From contig NZ_JAUYTP010000003.1 of NCBI RefSeq assembly GCF_030695125.1, forward strand, positions 1 to 52,899: a stretch of 52,899 nucleotides of DNA, written 5' to 3'. This stretch comes from Allobosea sp. GTDB taxonomy: Bacteria > Pseudomonadota > Alphaproteobacteria > Rhizobiales > Beijerinckiaceae. Position numbers and translations under genes: made by a program. Under the pieces are notes generated by a model. The model ran no database searches. It was not told the origin of the DNA and worked only from the letters and a program-made list of their open reading frames with translations. Below are positions 7,776-15,402 of the stretch, piece by piece. Positions within the stretch are counted from its first letter, which is position 1, and each line of letters begins with the position of its first letter.

Positions 7776-8132
7776 CTAATCACGCTGAACGTCGATCACC
7801 TCGCCGTCTCGGCTGATCATAATGCGCATGTCGTCTCCGTTGCGATCGATGCCAACAACGACCCAGCCGCGACGGCCTTCGCGAACTCGCTCAACCCGGT
7901 CAAGTCCCTCTCCTTTCGCGATCTGGATCGCTTCGTATTCAGTGATGCTCTCAGGCTCAAGCGGGCGATAGGGTCGCTCTGGCTCGTCCGGGATTGTTTC
8001 AGGCGGATTAATCTGAAGTCGGTTGGGACCGAGTTCAATCGTCTGTCCGTGCGAGCTTGCGACAGGCCACGCCACAACCGCGGTCATCATTCCCAGAGCG
8101 GCAATACGCACGATCAAATGTCTTGGAATCAT
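7776..8132 (-). CDS. Exported PepSY-domain protein
   Basis: A 118-residue protein: signal peptide at about residues 1-30 (IVRIAALGMMTAVVAWPVA, then HGQ), a Pro/Glu-rich linker (ETIPDEPERPYRPLEPE), then a single PepSY-like module (about 64-118). The module shows the pattern ITEYEAIQIAKGEGLDRVER followed by WVVVGIDRNGDDMRIMISRDGEVIDV. Such single-PepSY periplasmic proteins are thought to inhibit proteases or modulate the envelope; the function here is inferred only from the family. It faces the hairpin-rich region upstream of the ParB-like gene and is transcribed away from it. Confidence 0.8.
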   Translation of the reverse strand: MIPRHLIVRIAALGMMTAVVAWPVASSHGQTIELGPNRLQINPPETIPDEPERPYRPLEPESITEYEAIQIAKGEGLDRVERVREGRRGWVVVGIDRNGDDMRIMISRDGEVIDVQRD

Positions 8133-8765
8133 CGGTGTGCTCTCCCAGCGTTGCCGCTAGGATGGGGTTTGATTCCGGCGAGAATACGGGCGCGATGCAG
8201 CCGACAGATTTTTCTTGCTGGCGGGAGGACGCGTCCGTCAGACCTGCGCTGTTCCGCAAGCACTTCTAGAGCACGATCAATGACGCGGTAGTTTCTGAAT
8301 TAGGCAATCTTGAGCCGCGGATCGGGTAGCGTTGCGTCATGCGCGTCCCGGCGTTGCCGTGACCGGGCTCTACTCGGGGCGCAGACGCCCCTCCCCGAGC
8401 CGCCGATGGCGTCTCGGCCTGGCGGTAACGATCCCTTGCGCGGGCCGGCGTCAGGCACCGGCGATCGCCGCGCCGCCGGCGCGATGATGGTGCGCTGGAC
8501 GGGAAGAGAGGCGCGCGGCCCTCTCTCCCCAGCAAGAGCCAAATCGGGTCTCCCCATCCTTCCGCGCCGCAAGCGGCTTGTGCAGGACCGGGCGAGGATC
8601 CGCGTGCCGCGGCTCCTCGCCCGGCGCGTTGCCGCGTGGGCGATCCCCCTCCCGATTTGGTTCTTGCCCCCCTCTCTCCCCGCTGCTCGCCGCGAAGGCA
8701 GGAGTGCAGGCGGACCTGCACCCTGCCGGGTGACGGGCCATCGGCCTCAAACAGGAGAGACCACC
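8133..8765. repeat. Hairpin-rich 630-bp region upstream of the ParB-like gene
   Basis: No gene is seen. There are three nested or adjacent inverted repeats. The first is a GGCTC...GAGCC stem enclosing GGGGCG...CGCCCC at 8365-8402. The second is an 18-bp long-range inverted repeat (16 of 18 matched) at 8529-8546 and 8651-8668. The third lies inside it, a 37-base almost perfect hairpin at 8588-8624 (arms CCGGGCGAGGA and TCCTCGCCCGG, then CCGCG and CGCGG around a 3-base loop). No T-run follows, so these are not simple terminators. A partition site, origin or structured leader RNA for the ParB-like gene are all possible. Confidence 0.7.
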
Positions 8766-10736
8766 ATGACCACGACCACCACCGCGACGATCGGCATGCT
8801 CGCCACCGCCTTCCAGCATATCGCCCTGTCGAAGCTGGTCCCGAGCAAGGCCAATGTCCGCAAGGTCAATTCGACGGCCGGGATCGGGGAACTGGCCGAC
8901 AGCATCGAGGCGCATGGGCTTATCCAGAACCTCACCGTCAGGAAGGCAAGCAAGGGCCAGAAGTTCGAGGTCGTCGCCGGTGCGCGGCGTCTGGCGGCGT
9001 TGAGGCTCTTGGCGAAGGAGGGCCGGATCGCCAAGGACATCGACATCCCCTGCAATGTGCTGGCGGCCGAGCGCGATGCCGAAATCTCCATCGCGGAAAA
9101 CACGCAGCGCGAGGCCATGCATGTCGTGGACGAGGTGCTGGCCTATCAACGCCTTGTCGAGGACGGGTTGCCGGCCGACGCGATCGCCAGCCGGTTCGGC
9201 CAGTCCGTCGTCACGGTGCGCCAGCGCTTGAAGCTCGCCAACCTGTCACCGGCCATTCTGGACGAGATGCGCAGCGACGCCATCACGATCGAGCAGGCCC
9301 GCGCGTTGGCGATCAGCGATGATCATGCGGCGCAGGAGGCGGCGTGGTTCGGGCGCGACGGCTGGAGCCGCAGCCCCGGCAATCTGCGGGCAGTGCTGAC
9401 CGATGAGCATATCCGCAGCAGCGACAGGCTGGCGCGCTTCATCGGCATTGAGGTCTATGAGGCCGCCGGCGGGGCTGTCCTGCGCGACCTGTTCGCGCAG
9501 GATCAGACGACCTTCCTGACCAACCGCCCCTTGGCGATGGAGCTGGCGACCGAGCGGCTGCAAGCGGTCGCTGACGCCGTCCGGCCGGAAGGATGGGCAT
9601 GGACGGAAGTTTGCATCGAGGCCGACAGCCTGCATCAGGCCGGCTATGGTCGCATTCATCCCCGTCGCCGCGATCATACCGAAGTCGAGCAGGCCGAGCT
9701 TGCCGCGTTGGGCGAGAGCTACGACGCACTTGCTGATCAGATCGAGTCCCATGCCGAGGGCGATCCGCAGATCGCGGCCGACGAAGACCGCCTTGCCCAA
9801 ATCGAACGGCGGATTGATGCCATCAAGCATGCCGCCGAGAGCTTTGCGCCCGAGGAACAGGCCTTGGCCGGTTGCCTTGTCGCGATCGGCTATGACGGCG
9901 CACTTCAGGTGACGCGCGGCCTCGTCAAGGCGGAGGACCGCCCGGCGCTGGAGCGCTTGCGTCAGTGCGAACAGAGCGATCACGATGATGGCGAGGCCCC
10001 TGCCCTGCCCTCAACATGCGAGACGACCGAGCCGAGCGGATATTCCGCGACGCTGATCGAGGAGTTGACGGCGATCCGCACGGCCGCGATGCGGGTGGAG
10101 CTTTCGCAGCGGCCGACGATCGCGATGGCGGCGATGCTGCATCCCTTGGTGCTGGCGAGCTTCTATGGCCGGCATCAGGGTCTGCACATGCACTCAGCCG
10201 TCGAGGTCAGAGGCGAGCGCAAGGCGCTCGACTTCAGCATCAAGCAGCCCGAGGCCTGCCGGGCGCTGTCGGGCTGGACCGAGATCGTCGAGGCATGGGG
10301 CTACCGCCTCCCCGGCGATCAGGCCGATCTCTGGGCGTGGTTGACCGACCAGCCCATCGACACGCTGACGGACCTTCTGGCCGTGGTGTCGGCGGCGAAC
10401 CTCAATGCCACCACCGCGCGTCATGACATCAGCCGGGGCCGGATCGCACAGGCGAACCAGATCGCGCAAGTCGTCGATCTCGACATGCGGTCATGGTGGA
10501 GCCCGGAGCAGGAGTTCCTGTCGCGCCTGTCGAAATCCACCATCGCCGCGATCCTGCGCGAGGCCGGATGCTCCGAGGATGCCGCCAAGGCGATCGAGCG
10601 CAGCCCAAAGGCCGAAGCGGTCGCTCAGGCCGAACGCGAATTGGACGGCAAGGGCTGGCTCCCCTCCCCGCTCCTGACACCGGGGGCGGGTCAGGCTGAC
10701 GCCGCCGGTCGTGAGTATGATGATGTCGAGGACTAG
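8766..10736 (+). CDS. Large ParB-like DNA-binding protein (ParB N-terminal domain)
   Basis: 656 residues. An N-terminal ParB/Srx-like domain (about 18-115) contains the RRLAAL segment after VVAGA and the ParB-typical IAENTQREAMHVVDEVLAY. A KorB-like helix-turn-helix follows (about 130-175, AIASRFGQSVVTVRQRLKLANL). The remaining ~450 residues are a long plasmid-specific extension, much larger than an ordinary ParB (about 300). The start at 8766 has AGGAGAG 6 bases upstream; the in-frame extension to 8310 is rejected because it reads through the hairpin region. This protein is separate from RepB (14191-15213). Similar stand-alone long ParB-like proteins occur on alphaproteobacterial plasmids, perhaps as regulators or stability factors. 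Its binding site is unknown but may be the adjacent hairpins. Confidence 0.88.
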   Translation: MTTTTTATIGMLATAFQHIALSKLVPSKANVRKVNSTAGIGELADSIEAHGLIQNLTVRKASKGQKFEVVAGARRLAALRLLAKEGRIAKDIDIPCNVLAAERDAEISIAENTQREAMHVVDEVLAYQRLVEDGLPADAIASRFGQSVVTVRQRLKLANLSPAILDEMRSDAITIEQARALAISDDHAAQEAAWFGRDGWSRSPGNLRAVLTDEHIRSSDRLARFIGIEVYEAAGGAVLRDLFAQDQTTFLTNRPLAMELATERLQAVADAVRPEGWAWTEVCIEADSLHQAGYGRIHPRRRDHTEVEQAELAALGESYDALADQIESHAEGDPQIAADEDRLAQIERRIDAIKHAAESFAPEEQALAGCLVAIGYDGALQVTRGLVKAEDRPALERLRQCEQSDHDDGEAPALPSTCETTEPSGYSATLIEELTAIRTAAMRVELSQRPTIAMAAMLHPLVLASFYGRHQGLHMHSAVEVRGERKALDFSIKQPEACRALSGWTEIVEAWGYRLPGDQADLWAWLTDQPIDTLTDLLAVVSAANLNATTARHDISRGRIAQANQIAQVVDLDMRSWWSPEQEFLSRLSKSTIAAILREAGCSEDAAKAIERSPKAEAVAQAERELDGKGWLPSPLLTPGAGQADAAGREYDDVED

Positions 10737-10765
10737 GAGCCGATGCCGATGGCGGCCGAGTAAGC

Positions 10766-10930
10766 AGCCGCGCCGCCGGCGAGCCAGACATCTCCGATCG
10801 AACCAGCCGTCCGGGTCTCATGGCCCGGGCGGTATTCGCGCGCGGGGACTGCTCCTGCGCGGGATCGACCCGCCCAGGACCAGATCAGGGGCGCCCCAAA
10901 GCCCCGCCCCTCATGCTCCCCTCACCGCCC
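10766..10930. repeat. Direct repeat copy A with 35-base palindrome
   Basis: About 160 bp, imperfectly repeated at 11759-11925. The core at 10849-10883 is a nearly perfect hairpin: outer arms CTGCTCCTG and CAGGACCAG, inner arms GCGGG and CCCGC around ATCGA. It lies between the ParB-like gene and the 3' end of the TumA-type antitoxin and could serve as a bidirectional terminator. Confidence 0.78.
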
Positions 10931-10941
10931 GAGAGAGTTTC

Positions 10942-11298
10942 TCAGGCCGCCGATGCTGCAACGCTTTGCGCCTCATACGTCCCGGTCGCGAAATCGACCG
11001 TCAGCGACCGGACGACGGGTTCGGGTCTGACCTCCCGGCCCTCACGCACCAGTCGAACAAGCCCATGGGCGGCGAGCTGCTGGAGCGACCGCGAAACGTT
11101 GGGCTGCGCACGCCCGGTCAGTGCCACCACCTGCCCGATATTTTGGGGATGTTCCCGCAGCATCACCCCGAGGAGATCGAGAGCTTCCGCCGATAGCGCA
11201 GCCAGCATGGGAGCGGCCGGCCTTGATGTCGGGGTCGCCTCGCCTCGCGCCACCGCGCGCATTTCGTCACGAAGGGTTGCCAGACTCGTCCGCTTCAT
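10942..11298 (-). CDS. TumA-like HTH antitoxin (HVO_A0114-type)
   Basis: 118 residues. An N-terminal toxin-facing helix (TSLATLRDEMRAVARGEA) is followed by a winged helix-turn-helix (about 38-95; EALDLLGVMLREHPQNIGQVV, then RAQPNVSRSLQQLAAHGLV). This resembles the DNA-binding antitoxins paired with DUF6516 toxins. Three consecutive ATG codons follow a GGAGG box; I take the third (11298). The 5' end overlaps the toxin gene by about 30 bases, so translation is probably coupled, in the order toxin then antitoxin. As a DNA-binding antitoxin it should repress its own promoter upstream of 11674. A plain MarR/ArsR-like regulator is the alternative. Confidence 0.75.
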   Translation of the reverse strand: MKRTSLATLRDEMRAVARGEATPTSRPAAPMLAALSAEALDLLGVMLREHPQNIGQVVALTGRAQPNVSRSLQQLAAHGLVRLVREGREVRPEPVVRSLTVDFATGTYEAQSVAASAA

Positions 11299-11674
11299 CA
11301 TCATCCTCCACTTCTGTGTCCTCGTCGACGAAGTCAAAAGCTACGCCCTCTTGCCGGCATGCCTGTTCGACAGCAGCGAAGAAATCGACAATGAGCTCGT
11401 CGGCTCCCTGAAAATTGTAAGGCACCAGCTCGGCAGTCCGCCGAAACCGATGACGGTGATCGTAGGCTTGGGCTCTTGCGACGCCATGGGCATTATCGAA
11501 GCCGAGCAGCCGGGTTTTATCCACATCGTGCAACGTGAATGAGTACTTCACGCCAAAGGGCCGCGCCAGGGTCTCCCGCACCAATGCCACTCGGAATCGA
11601 ATACTCCAGCCGTTCTCGATCCAAAACCGGCGGCGATCGTAGCCCAAGAGGCGCAACATGTTTTCATCGGTCAC
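11267..11674 (-). CDS. TumE-type toxin (DUF6516 family)
   Basis: 135 residues. Conserved DUF6516 features are seen in order: VKYSFTLHDVDKTRLLGFDNAHG, with the family-typical R-x-x-G-Y/F-D-N, then YDHRHRFRRT and a C-terminal helix (ADELIVDFFAAVEQACRQ) ending in an acidic tail. Members are toxin components of TumE/TumA-type systems. The annotated start is a GTG at 11674, which overlaps a GAGG box; an internal ATG at 11659 is the alternative. It is transcribed ahead of its antitoxin, and the module is framed by the two palindrome-bearing repeats. Confidence 0.75.
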   Translation of the reverse strand: MTDENMLRLLGYDRRRFWIENGWSIRFRVALVRETLARPFGVKYSFTLHDVDKTRLLGFDNAHGVARAQAYDHRHRFRRTAELVPYNFQGADELIVDFFAAVEQACRQEGVAFDFVDEDTEVEDDDEADESGNPS

Positions 11675-11758
11675 CTCAAATCATATATCGGTAAACGATA
11701 TGAAAAGCAAGTTCGTTGTACCAGCGGATCGGCTCGCATGTGCCGGTGGCGGTATAGC

Positions 11759-11925
11759 AGGCAGCGCGCCGCCCGCGCGACCGTCATCCCTCGATCGAAG
11801 CAGCCGTGGGTCTTGTGGTTCGGGCGGTTTTCCCTCGCGGGGACTGGTCCTGCGCGGGATCGACCCGCCCAGGACCAGATCAAGGGTGCCCCCGCCCCTA
11901 ATGCTCCCCTCCTCGCCCATCGTTC
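11759..11925. repeat. Direct repeat copy B with 35-base palindrome
   Basis: Second copy of the repeat at 10766-10930. Its core hairpin at 11844-11878 has perfect outer arms CTGGTCCTG and CAGGACCAG and inner arms GCGGG and CCCGC. It lies just upstream of the TumE-type toxin and downstream of the decayed vapC. Confidence 0.78.
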
Positions 11926-11952
11926 CGTCCGATGCCCAAGCGGTCATTGTCG

Positions 11953-12379
11953 TCAGTCGGTGGCTGGCAGGTTGCTTTGCAGCGGATTGAATAGACGGAT
12001 GCTGAGACGCAGCGGCTCGAAATGGCGCCTATTATCGGTCAGGAGTCCTCGCTCGTGCGTCTGCGTAGTTCCCGCGATCAGCACGTCCGATAAGCCAGAG
12101 TGGCGACCATTAGCCCGCGCCTCCTCAGTCAGGACGCCGGCGATCTTCGCGACGGTTAGAATGCGTTCCAACCAACAATCCAAATCGATGGCGCGGCGCT
12201 CGCCGCCCGCACCGCGAAGTTTTTCACTGCCGGCTTTGATTTCGATAACCGAAAGCGCCGAGAGGTAGAGCTGATCGGCATTCTGCAACAGCCATTCGCC
12301 CAGTGGCTTCGGAGCTTTCGGCCGTCGTTCTTGTCTGGAGCGAGTTGGCTGACGATTTTAGTAGCGAGCAGCTAGTCCG
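11953..12379 (-). pseudogene. vapC: Decayed VapC-type PIN toxin
   Basis: Directly after the Phd-type antitoxin, one frame reads LLATKIVSQLAPDKND where a VapC would read LLDTNIVSQ...; the catalytic first Asp codon is now Ala and no start codon remains. About 20 codons later the homology continues in another frame (RPKAPKPLGEWLLQNADQ) through SALSVIEIKAG, GLSDVLIAGTTQTHERG and LLTDNRRHFEPL, the remaining PIN motifs, to the stop at 11953. So it carries an active-site substitution, loss of the start and a frameshift. The part from a TTG at 12288 (111 residues) is open and could in principle make an inactive fragment. The toxin should be non-functional. Confidence 0.8.
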
Positions 12380-12622
12380 TCACAGCTCGATCTCGCGTGA
12401 CGGCGGGCGGTCACGTTCGATCTTGAGCTCATGGGGTATCGAGAGGAGCAACTCGGCGAAGCTCGGTCGATCATCGCGTAAGAGCTTGCGCCCTTCCGCG
12501 ATCGGCACGATGATTGCCGCCGGCCGGCCGTGCTTGGTCACGATCGTCGGTTCGCCGTGTTGCGCCGCCTCGATGATGGCCGAGAAGGTCGTCGTGGCCT
12601 CTTTCAGGTTAAGGGTTTTCAT
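12380..12622 (-). CDS. Phd/YefM-type antitoxin
   Basis: 80 residues: MKTLNLKEATTTFSAIIEAA, then EPTIVTKHGRPAAIIVPIAE, the classic Phd/YefM fold that binds DNA through its N-terminus, plus a C-terminal toxin-binding tail (SFAELLLSIPHELKIERDR). The start at 12622 is preferred to a GTG at 12631 because it fits the family N-terminus. A palindrome just upstream suits autoregulation. It precedes the decayed vapC directly, so it is an intact antitoxin left without a working toxin. It may persist as a repressor or as protection against a chromosomal homologue (inference). Confidence 0.88.
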   Translation of the reverse strand: MKTLNLKEATTTFSAIIEAAQHGEPTIVTKHGRPAAIIVPIAEGRKLLRDDRPSFAELLLSIPHELKIERDRPPSREIEL

Positions 12623-12626
12623 GCGG

Positions 12627-12639
12627 CACACACTGTGTG
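12627..12639. promoter_or_regulatory. Putative operator of the Phd-type antitoxin
   Basis: CACACA-C-TGTGTG, a 6-1-6 inverted repeat 4 to 17 bases upstream of the antitoxin start, in the position where Phd-family antitoxins bind. Confidence 0.5.
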
Positions 12640-12732
12640 ATCACGAGCGATGACCTTAACACGCCGTGCTGGTTCGGGTCATGCAATGCGAGGCTGCGGT
12701 AAAGGAATGGCGGGGCGAGGGCCACAACGAAA

Positions 12733-12748
12733 ATTAGCCGCGGCTAAC
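12733..12748. promoter_or_regulatory. parS: parS-like site 1 of the repABC system
   Basis: The 14-bp perfect palindrome TTAGCCGCGGCTAA in a 16-mer that matches the repABC partition consensus GTTNNCNGCNGNNAAC at all fixed positions except the first base. It is upstream of repA, a common parS location. Confidence 0.78.
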
Positions 12749-12790
12749 TCCGGAGGTTGAGGGCGGCGGCCCTCCGAGCGCAGGCGGGCA

Positions 12791-12806
12791 GTTAGCCGCG
12801 GCTAAT
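12791..12806. promoter_or_regulatory. parS: parS-like site 2 of the repABC system
   Basis: A second copy of TTAGCCGCGGCTAA, 58 bp after the first. It matches the repABC parS consensus except the last base. Between the two lies a GC-rich hairpin (CGGAGG...CCCTCCG). I saw no further copy elsewhere on the plasmid. Confidence 0.78.
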
Positions 12807-12982
12807 GTCGGCGTCCTGAAAGCGGCCAGTCGTGGACAGTGGCGACAATTCCCCGAAACAATGGTTAATGAGCGTTAACTCTATTGTTGTTGCTAGAATC
12901 ATCGAATCGGGCATAGTCATGTCAGTTGCGGAAAAAAACGCAATCCCGCAAAAATACCGTAACTGCACTGGCGATTCGAACC

Positions 12983-14194
12983 GTGGTTATAAACGCTGCC
13001 AAGACCGCCGAGGTGAAGGAAGGACTGAAGTCGCTTATTCAGAGCCAGTCCGCAATGTTGGCTGCCCAATTGCAGGCGCATCACCTCACCACGTTTCCGC
13101 CAAATGCCCAAAAAGGGATTCGCAATCTCTCTCCATCTGAAGTGGCGAAGCTCCTTGGGGTGACAGAGGGCTATTTGCGGCAGATAGCGTCTGAAATCCC
13201 CGACTTGAGCAACCTGTCGCCAGGGGGCAGGCGCTCCTATTCCGTCGAAGCAGTCCACGAAATCCGCAAGATTCTTGATGGAGGGGCACGCGGACATCGT
13301 CGCTATCTGCCTTGGCGATCGAAGGACGAGGCGCTCCAGGTTGTCAGCGTGATGAACTTCAAGGGTGGATCAGGGAAGACCACGACGACAGCCCACCTGG
13401 CGCAATTCTTGGCGCTCAGGGGCTATCGGGTCCTAGCCATTGATCTCGATCCGCAGGCTAGTTTGTCGGCGCTATTTGGGCATCAGCCCGAATTGGACGT
13501 GGGTCCGAACGAAACCCTGTATGGCGCGATTAGATACGATGAGCACCGGCGCCAGGTCGCTGAGATCGTGCGCTCGACCTACATTCCGGATCTCCACCTT
13601 ATCCCGGGCAATCTCGAACTCATGGAGTTTGAGCATGACACTCCCAAAGCCCTCATGCGGCGCGCTCCCGGAGACACTATGTTCTTTGCCCGCATAGGGC
13701 AGGCTCTCTCGGAGATTCAAGACGCTTACGACGTTGTTGTCGTGGATTGTCCTCCGCAGCTCGGGTTCTTGACCATGTCTGCGCTGACAGCGGCTACATC
13801 GGTCCTCATCACCGTGCATCCTCAGATGCTCGACGTCATGTCGATGAACCAATTTCTGGCGATGACTGGCGACCTCTTAGAGGAAATCAGCAAGGCTGGC
13901 GCGTCGTCGAACTATCTCTGGATGAAGTATTTGATCACACGCTTCGAGCCGAGCGACGGACCGCAGAACCAGATGGTGGCATTTTTACGCTCCATCTTTG
14001 GGGACCACGTCCTAAATCACCCGATGCTCAAGAGCACCGCGATTTCGGACGCTGGCTTGACGAATCAAACCATATTCGAAGTCGAGCGCAACCAATTCAC
14101 GCGATCTACCTATGATCGCGCCCTTGAGTCCGTCGAGAGTGTAAACGGCGAAATTGAAGCGATGATACGCAAGGCATGGGGGAGGGCGGCATGA
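12983..14194 (+). CDS. repA: RepA, ParA-type partition ATPase of repABC
   Basis: About 403 residues. A family-typical N-terminal region comes first (LTTFPPNAQKGIRNLSPSEV, then AKLLGVTEGYLRQ, a helix-turn-helix). The deviant Walker A box NFKGGSGKTTTT follows (about 125-136), then Walker A' (VLAIDLDPQASLS), Walker B (YDVVVVDCPPQLGFLT) and the RepA tail (STAISDAGLTNQTIFEVER). RepA segregates the plasmid with RepB and parS and represses the operon. The start is uncertain: the frame is open from a TTG at 12926, with GTG codons at 12983 and 13013 that give the usual length before FPP. The stop overlaps the repB start (ATGA). parS sites lie just upstream. Confidence 0.92.
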   Translation: MVINAAKTAEVKEGLKSLIQSQSAMLAAQLQAHHLTTFPPNAQKGIRNLSPSEVAKLLGVTEGYLRQIASEIPDLSNLSPGGRRSYSVEAVHEIRKILDGGARGHRRYLPWRSKDEALQVVSVMNFKGGSGKTTTTAHLAQFLALRGYRVLAIDLDPQASLSALFGHQPELDVGPNETLYGAIRYDEHRRQVAEIVRSTYIPDLHLIPGNLELMEFEHDTPKALMRRAPGDTMFFARIGQALSEIQDAYDVVVVDCPPQLGFLTMSALTAATSVLITVHPQMLDVMSMNQFLAMTGDLLEEISKAGASSNYLWMKYLITRFEPSDGPQNQMVAFLRSIFGDHVLNHPMLKSTAISDAGLTNQTIFEVERNQFTRSTYDRALESVESVNGEIEAMIRKAWGRAA

Positions 14195-15213
14195 GCCGAA
14201 AAATCTTCGCCGATCTGCCAGCGCCTGGGTCGCAGCCAACCGAGTCCGGCGCCACGCCGCGTAGACAGGCGATGCGACCGCTCATGGCCGCTTTGGAAAA
14301 CGAAGCTCAGGAGACGGGGCGACGCTCGCCTGTTGGCGCTTTGGGGCAATCACTTGGAGAGATGAGCGAGCGGACCAAGCGCGCCGAAGAGATCGAGCGC
14401 CGGCTCTCCGCTGGCCAGACAATCGTCGAGCTCGACGTTGCCGACGTAGAGCCTTCGTTCGTTCCAGACCGCATGCAAGTCGACGACGAGGCCTTTGGGA
14501 ACTTTGTACAGTCGATTAAGGCAGAAGGCCAGCAAGTCCCAATCTTAGTCCGTCCGCACCCCGAGAAGGCGAACAAGTATCAAATTGCCTTTGGTCATCG
14601 TCGCTGGCGCGCTGCGAAGGCGCTCGAGCGACCGATCAAGGCTGTCGTCAGATCGCTCACGGACCAAGAGCTTGTTATTGCTCAGGGGCAGGAAAACAAT
14701 GAACGGCAGGATCTGTCGTATATTGAGAAGGCGCTGTTCGCTCGACGGCTCGATCGCCAGTTTTCCCGCGACGTAATTACGTCCGCTCTGGCCGTCTACA
14801 GCAGCGACCTGTCGAACATGCTGTCTGTTGCAAACCGAGTGCCCGATGACCTTATCGAAAGCGTCGGGCCAGCTCATTCTGTCGGCCGACGCAGTTGGAT
14901 GGCGCTCGCAAATCTCCTGACCTCTAAGCTTAACGTCGCGAAAGCACGAAAGTTGGCGGCAGAGGCGTCGTTTGGGAAGCTTGCTTCTAAAGAGAGGTTC
15001 GAAGCTCTTTTCAAGGGCCTCTCGGAAAAATCCCCATCCCATGGCGACGCGACCGCAGTTTCGCACGCGGGCCGCGAAGTGGGAAGAATCGCGGAGACGA
15101 AGCAGCGGGTAACACTCACGGTCGATCGCAAAGTGTCGCCGGAGTTCGCTTCCTTCGTTCTCAACGAATTGCCTCGTCTGTTTGAGCTGCACCAGAAGCA
15201 GCAAGGACAGTGA
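14191..15213 (+). CDS. repB: RepB, ParB-type partition protein of repABC
   Basis: 340 residues. The N-terminus is typical of RepB (MSRKIFADLPAPGSQP). A ParB-like nuclease-fold domain (about 75-165) contains SIKAEGQQVPILVRPHP, the box FGHRRWRAAKAL and the ENNERQDLS motif. A RepB-specific helical DNA-binding and dimerisation region follows. It should bind the two parS palindromes upstream of repA. The start overlaps the repA stop by 4 bases, so translation is coupled. The internal residues match RepB rather than the long ParB-like protein at 8766-10736, giving the plasmid two distinct ParB-superfamily proteins. Confidence 0.93.
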   Translation: MSRKIFADLPAPGSQPTESGATPRRQAMRPLMAALENEAQETGRRSPVGALGQSLGEMSERTKRAEEIERRLSAGQTIVELDVADVEPSFVPDRMQVDDEAFGNFVQSIKAEGQQVPILVRPHPEKANKYQIAFGHRRWRAAKALERPIKAVVRSLTDQELVIAQGQENNERQDLSYIEKALFARRLDRQFSRDVITSALAVYSSDLSNMLSVANRVPDDLIESVGPAHSVGRRSWMALANLLTSKLNVAKARKLAAEASFGKLASKERFEALFKGLSEKSPSHGDATAVSHAGREVGRIAETKQRVTLTVDRKVSPEFASFVLNELPRLFELHQKQQGQ

Positions 15214-15252
15214 GGAGGATAGCCCGCAACCAGGAGAGCACGAGCGCGAAAG

Positions 15253-15300
15253 AAAAAGGCCCCCGAAACGAGTTCCGGAAGCCCTTCTCATAGTCTGACA
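15253..15300 (-). ncRNA. Antisense counter-transcribed RNA (incompatibility RNA) of repABC
   Basis: It lies in the repB-repC gap, where repABC plasmids encode a small antisense RNA controlling repC. On the minus strand: -35 TTGACG (15334-15329), a 17-base spacer, -10-like GATTCT (15311-15306), then a short transcript ending in a GGCTTCCG/CGGGGGCC stem (two G-U pairs) and a T-run at 15260-15253. Length is about 48 nt, near the known size range. The 5' end is predicted from the promoter only. Confidence 0.72.
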
Positions 15301-15402
15301 CCTAGAGAATCGCATTTCCACGAATCACCGTCAAGAGTCTCGTGAAGACTTTGCGTCGTTTCGGCGAGCAAATTTCTTTTGCCTAACGCTAGGTGAAAGA
15401 CC

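Noticed and set aside
8310..8765. In-frame N-terminal extension of the ParB-like protein (152 residues)
   Set aside because: It reads through the hairpin region, has atypical composition, and a good ribosome-binding site marks the start at 8766.
12832..13140. 102-residue plus-strand ORF across the repA start
   Set aside because: Out of frame with repA and of poor composition; the conserved RepA N-terminus lies in the other frame.
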